A DNA stretch of 5,320 nucleotides from an uncultured Oscillospiraceae bacterium. Its GTDB lineage: Bacteria; Bacillota; Clostridia; Oscillospirales; Acutalibacteraceae. Within the stretch, counting starts at the first letter, position 1. Each line of letters begins with the position of its first letter. The stretch lies in the NCBI GenBank assembly GCA_902478455.1, contig CABSLJ010000168.1, positions 1 to 5,320 of the forward strand, written 5' to 3'. A program made the translations under genes and the position numbers. Below are positions 5,233-5,320 of the stretch, in pieces. The notes under the pieces are model-generated. The model saw only the letters and a list, made by a program, of their open reading frames with translations. It was not told the DNA's origin and did not search any database.

Positions 5233-5320
5233 GGATGACGGTTTGAGCGACCCCCTTGCTCCGTTTGGAACAGGCAGGCGCGCAAGCCTTCCCCCTTTTC
5301 TCTAAAATTACAAGCGAAAG
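5233..5320 (-). other. Region upstream of hisC, nothing certain
   Basis: These 88 bases reach the right edge. Read on the minus strand, TGTAAT (5312-5307) matches five of six -10 bases, but its -35 box would lie outside the window. A frame open from the edge to a TGA at 5224-5222 overlaps the hisC start by 11 bases; its 32 codons resemble no HisD or other protein I know. No T-box (AGGGUGGNACCGCG-type) sequence is present. It is either a leader with a promoter or the end of an unrecognised upstream gene. Confidence 0.3.

Noticed and set aside
4378..5238. Plus-strand open frame of 286 codons opposite hisC
   Set aside because: It is the mirror of hisC in a GC-rich genome; hisC has all catalytic motifs and the opposite frame has none.
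5233..5320. T-box riboswitch in front of hisC
   Set aside because: Histidine T-boxes are common in Firmicutes, but the conserved T-box sequence and a following terminator are absent in the visible 88 bases.

Overview
The window looks like chromosomal DNA from a fairly GC-rich member of the Firmicutes (Bacillota), most likely a Clostridia/Oscillospiraceae-type gut anaerobe. This rests on strong GGAGG-type ribosome binding sites, SigA-like promoters (one perfect TATAAT), a Thermus/Firmicutes-type PyrE, separate hisI and hisE genes, and intrinsic terminators. The taxon is inferred from gene style; no species can be named from the sequence alone.

Layout. At the left edge, on the minus strand, lies the N-terminal 155 codons of pyrE (orotate phosphoribosyltransferase, pyrimidine synthesis), cut by the window, with its own promoter (TTTTCA-17-TATAAT). 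A 280-base divergent intergenic region (468-747) carries the pyrE promoter and leader, several hairpins, and a likely promoter for the next gene. On the plus strand, 748-1704 encodes an RluA/RluD-family RNA pseudouridine synthase with an S4 domain, followed by a clear bidirectional terminator at 1747-1783. The rest, 1896-5232, is a minus-strand histidine biosynthesis cluster in the transcriptional order hisC, hisB, hisA, hisI, hisE.

The his genes supply: HisI and HisE (early hydrolysis and ring opening of phosphoribosyl-ATP), HisA (ProFAR isomerase), HisB (IGP dehydratase) and HisC (histidinol-phosphate aminotransferase). The order matches the classical hisC-B-H-A-F-I-E arrangement, except that hisH and hisF, the two subunits of imidazole glycerol phosphate synthase, are missing from both of their usual positions. 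A 201-base non-coding gap stands where hisH would be, and only 51 bases separate hisA from hisI. The 201-base gap contains a terminator-like hairpin just after hisB, so hisCB and hisAIE may be partly separate transcription units. hisG and hisD are not in the window either; they may lie upstream of the right edge or elsewhere.

No mobile element, CRISPR array, tRNA or rRNA was seen. Most of the window is ordinary housekeeping metabolism. The points most worth a second look are the paired absence of hisH and hisF, the structured non-coding stretch upstream of the pseudouridine synthase gene, and the hisB-hisA gap.
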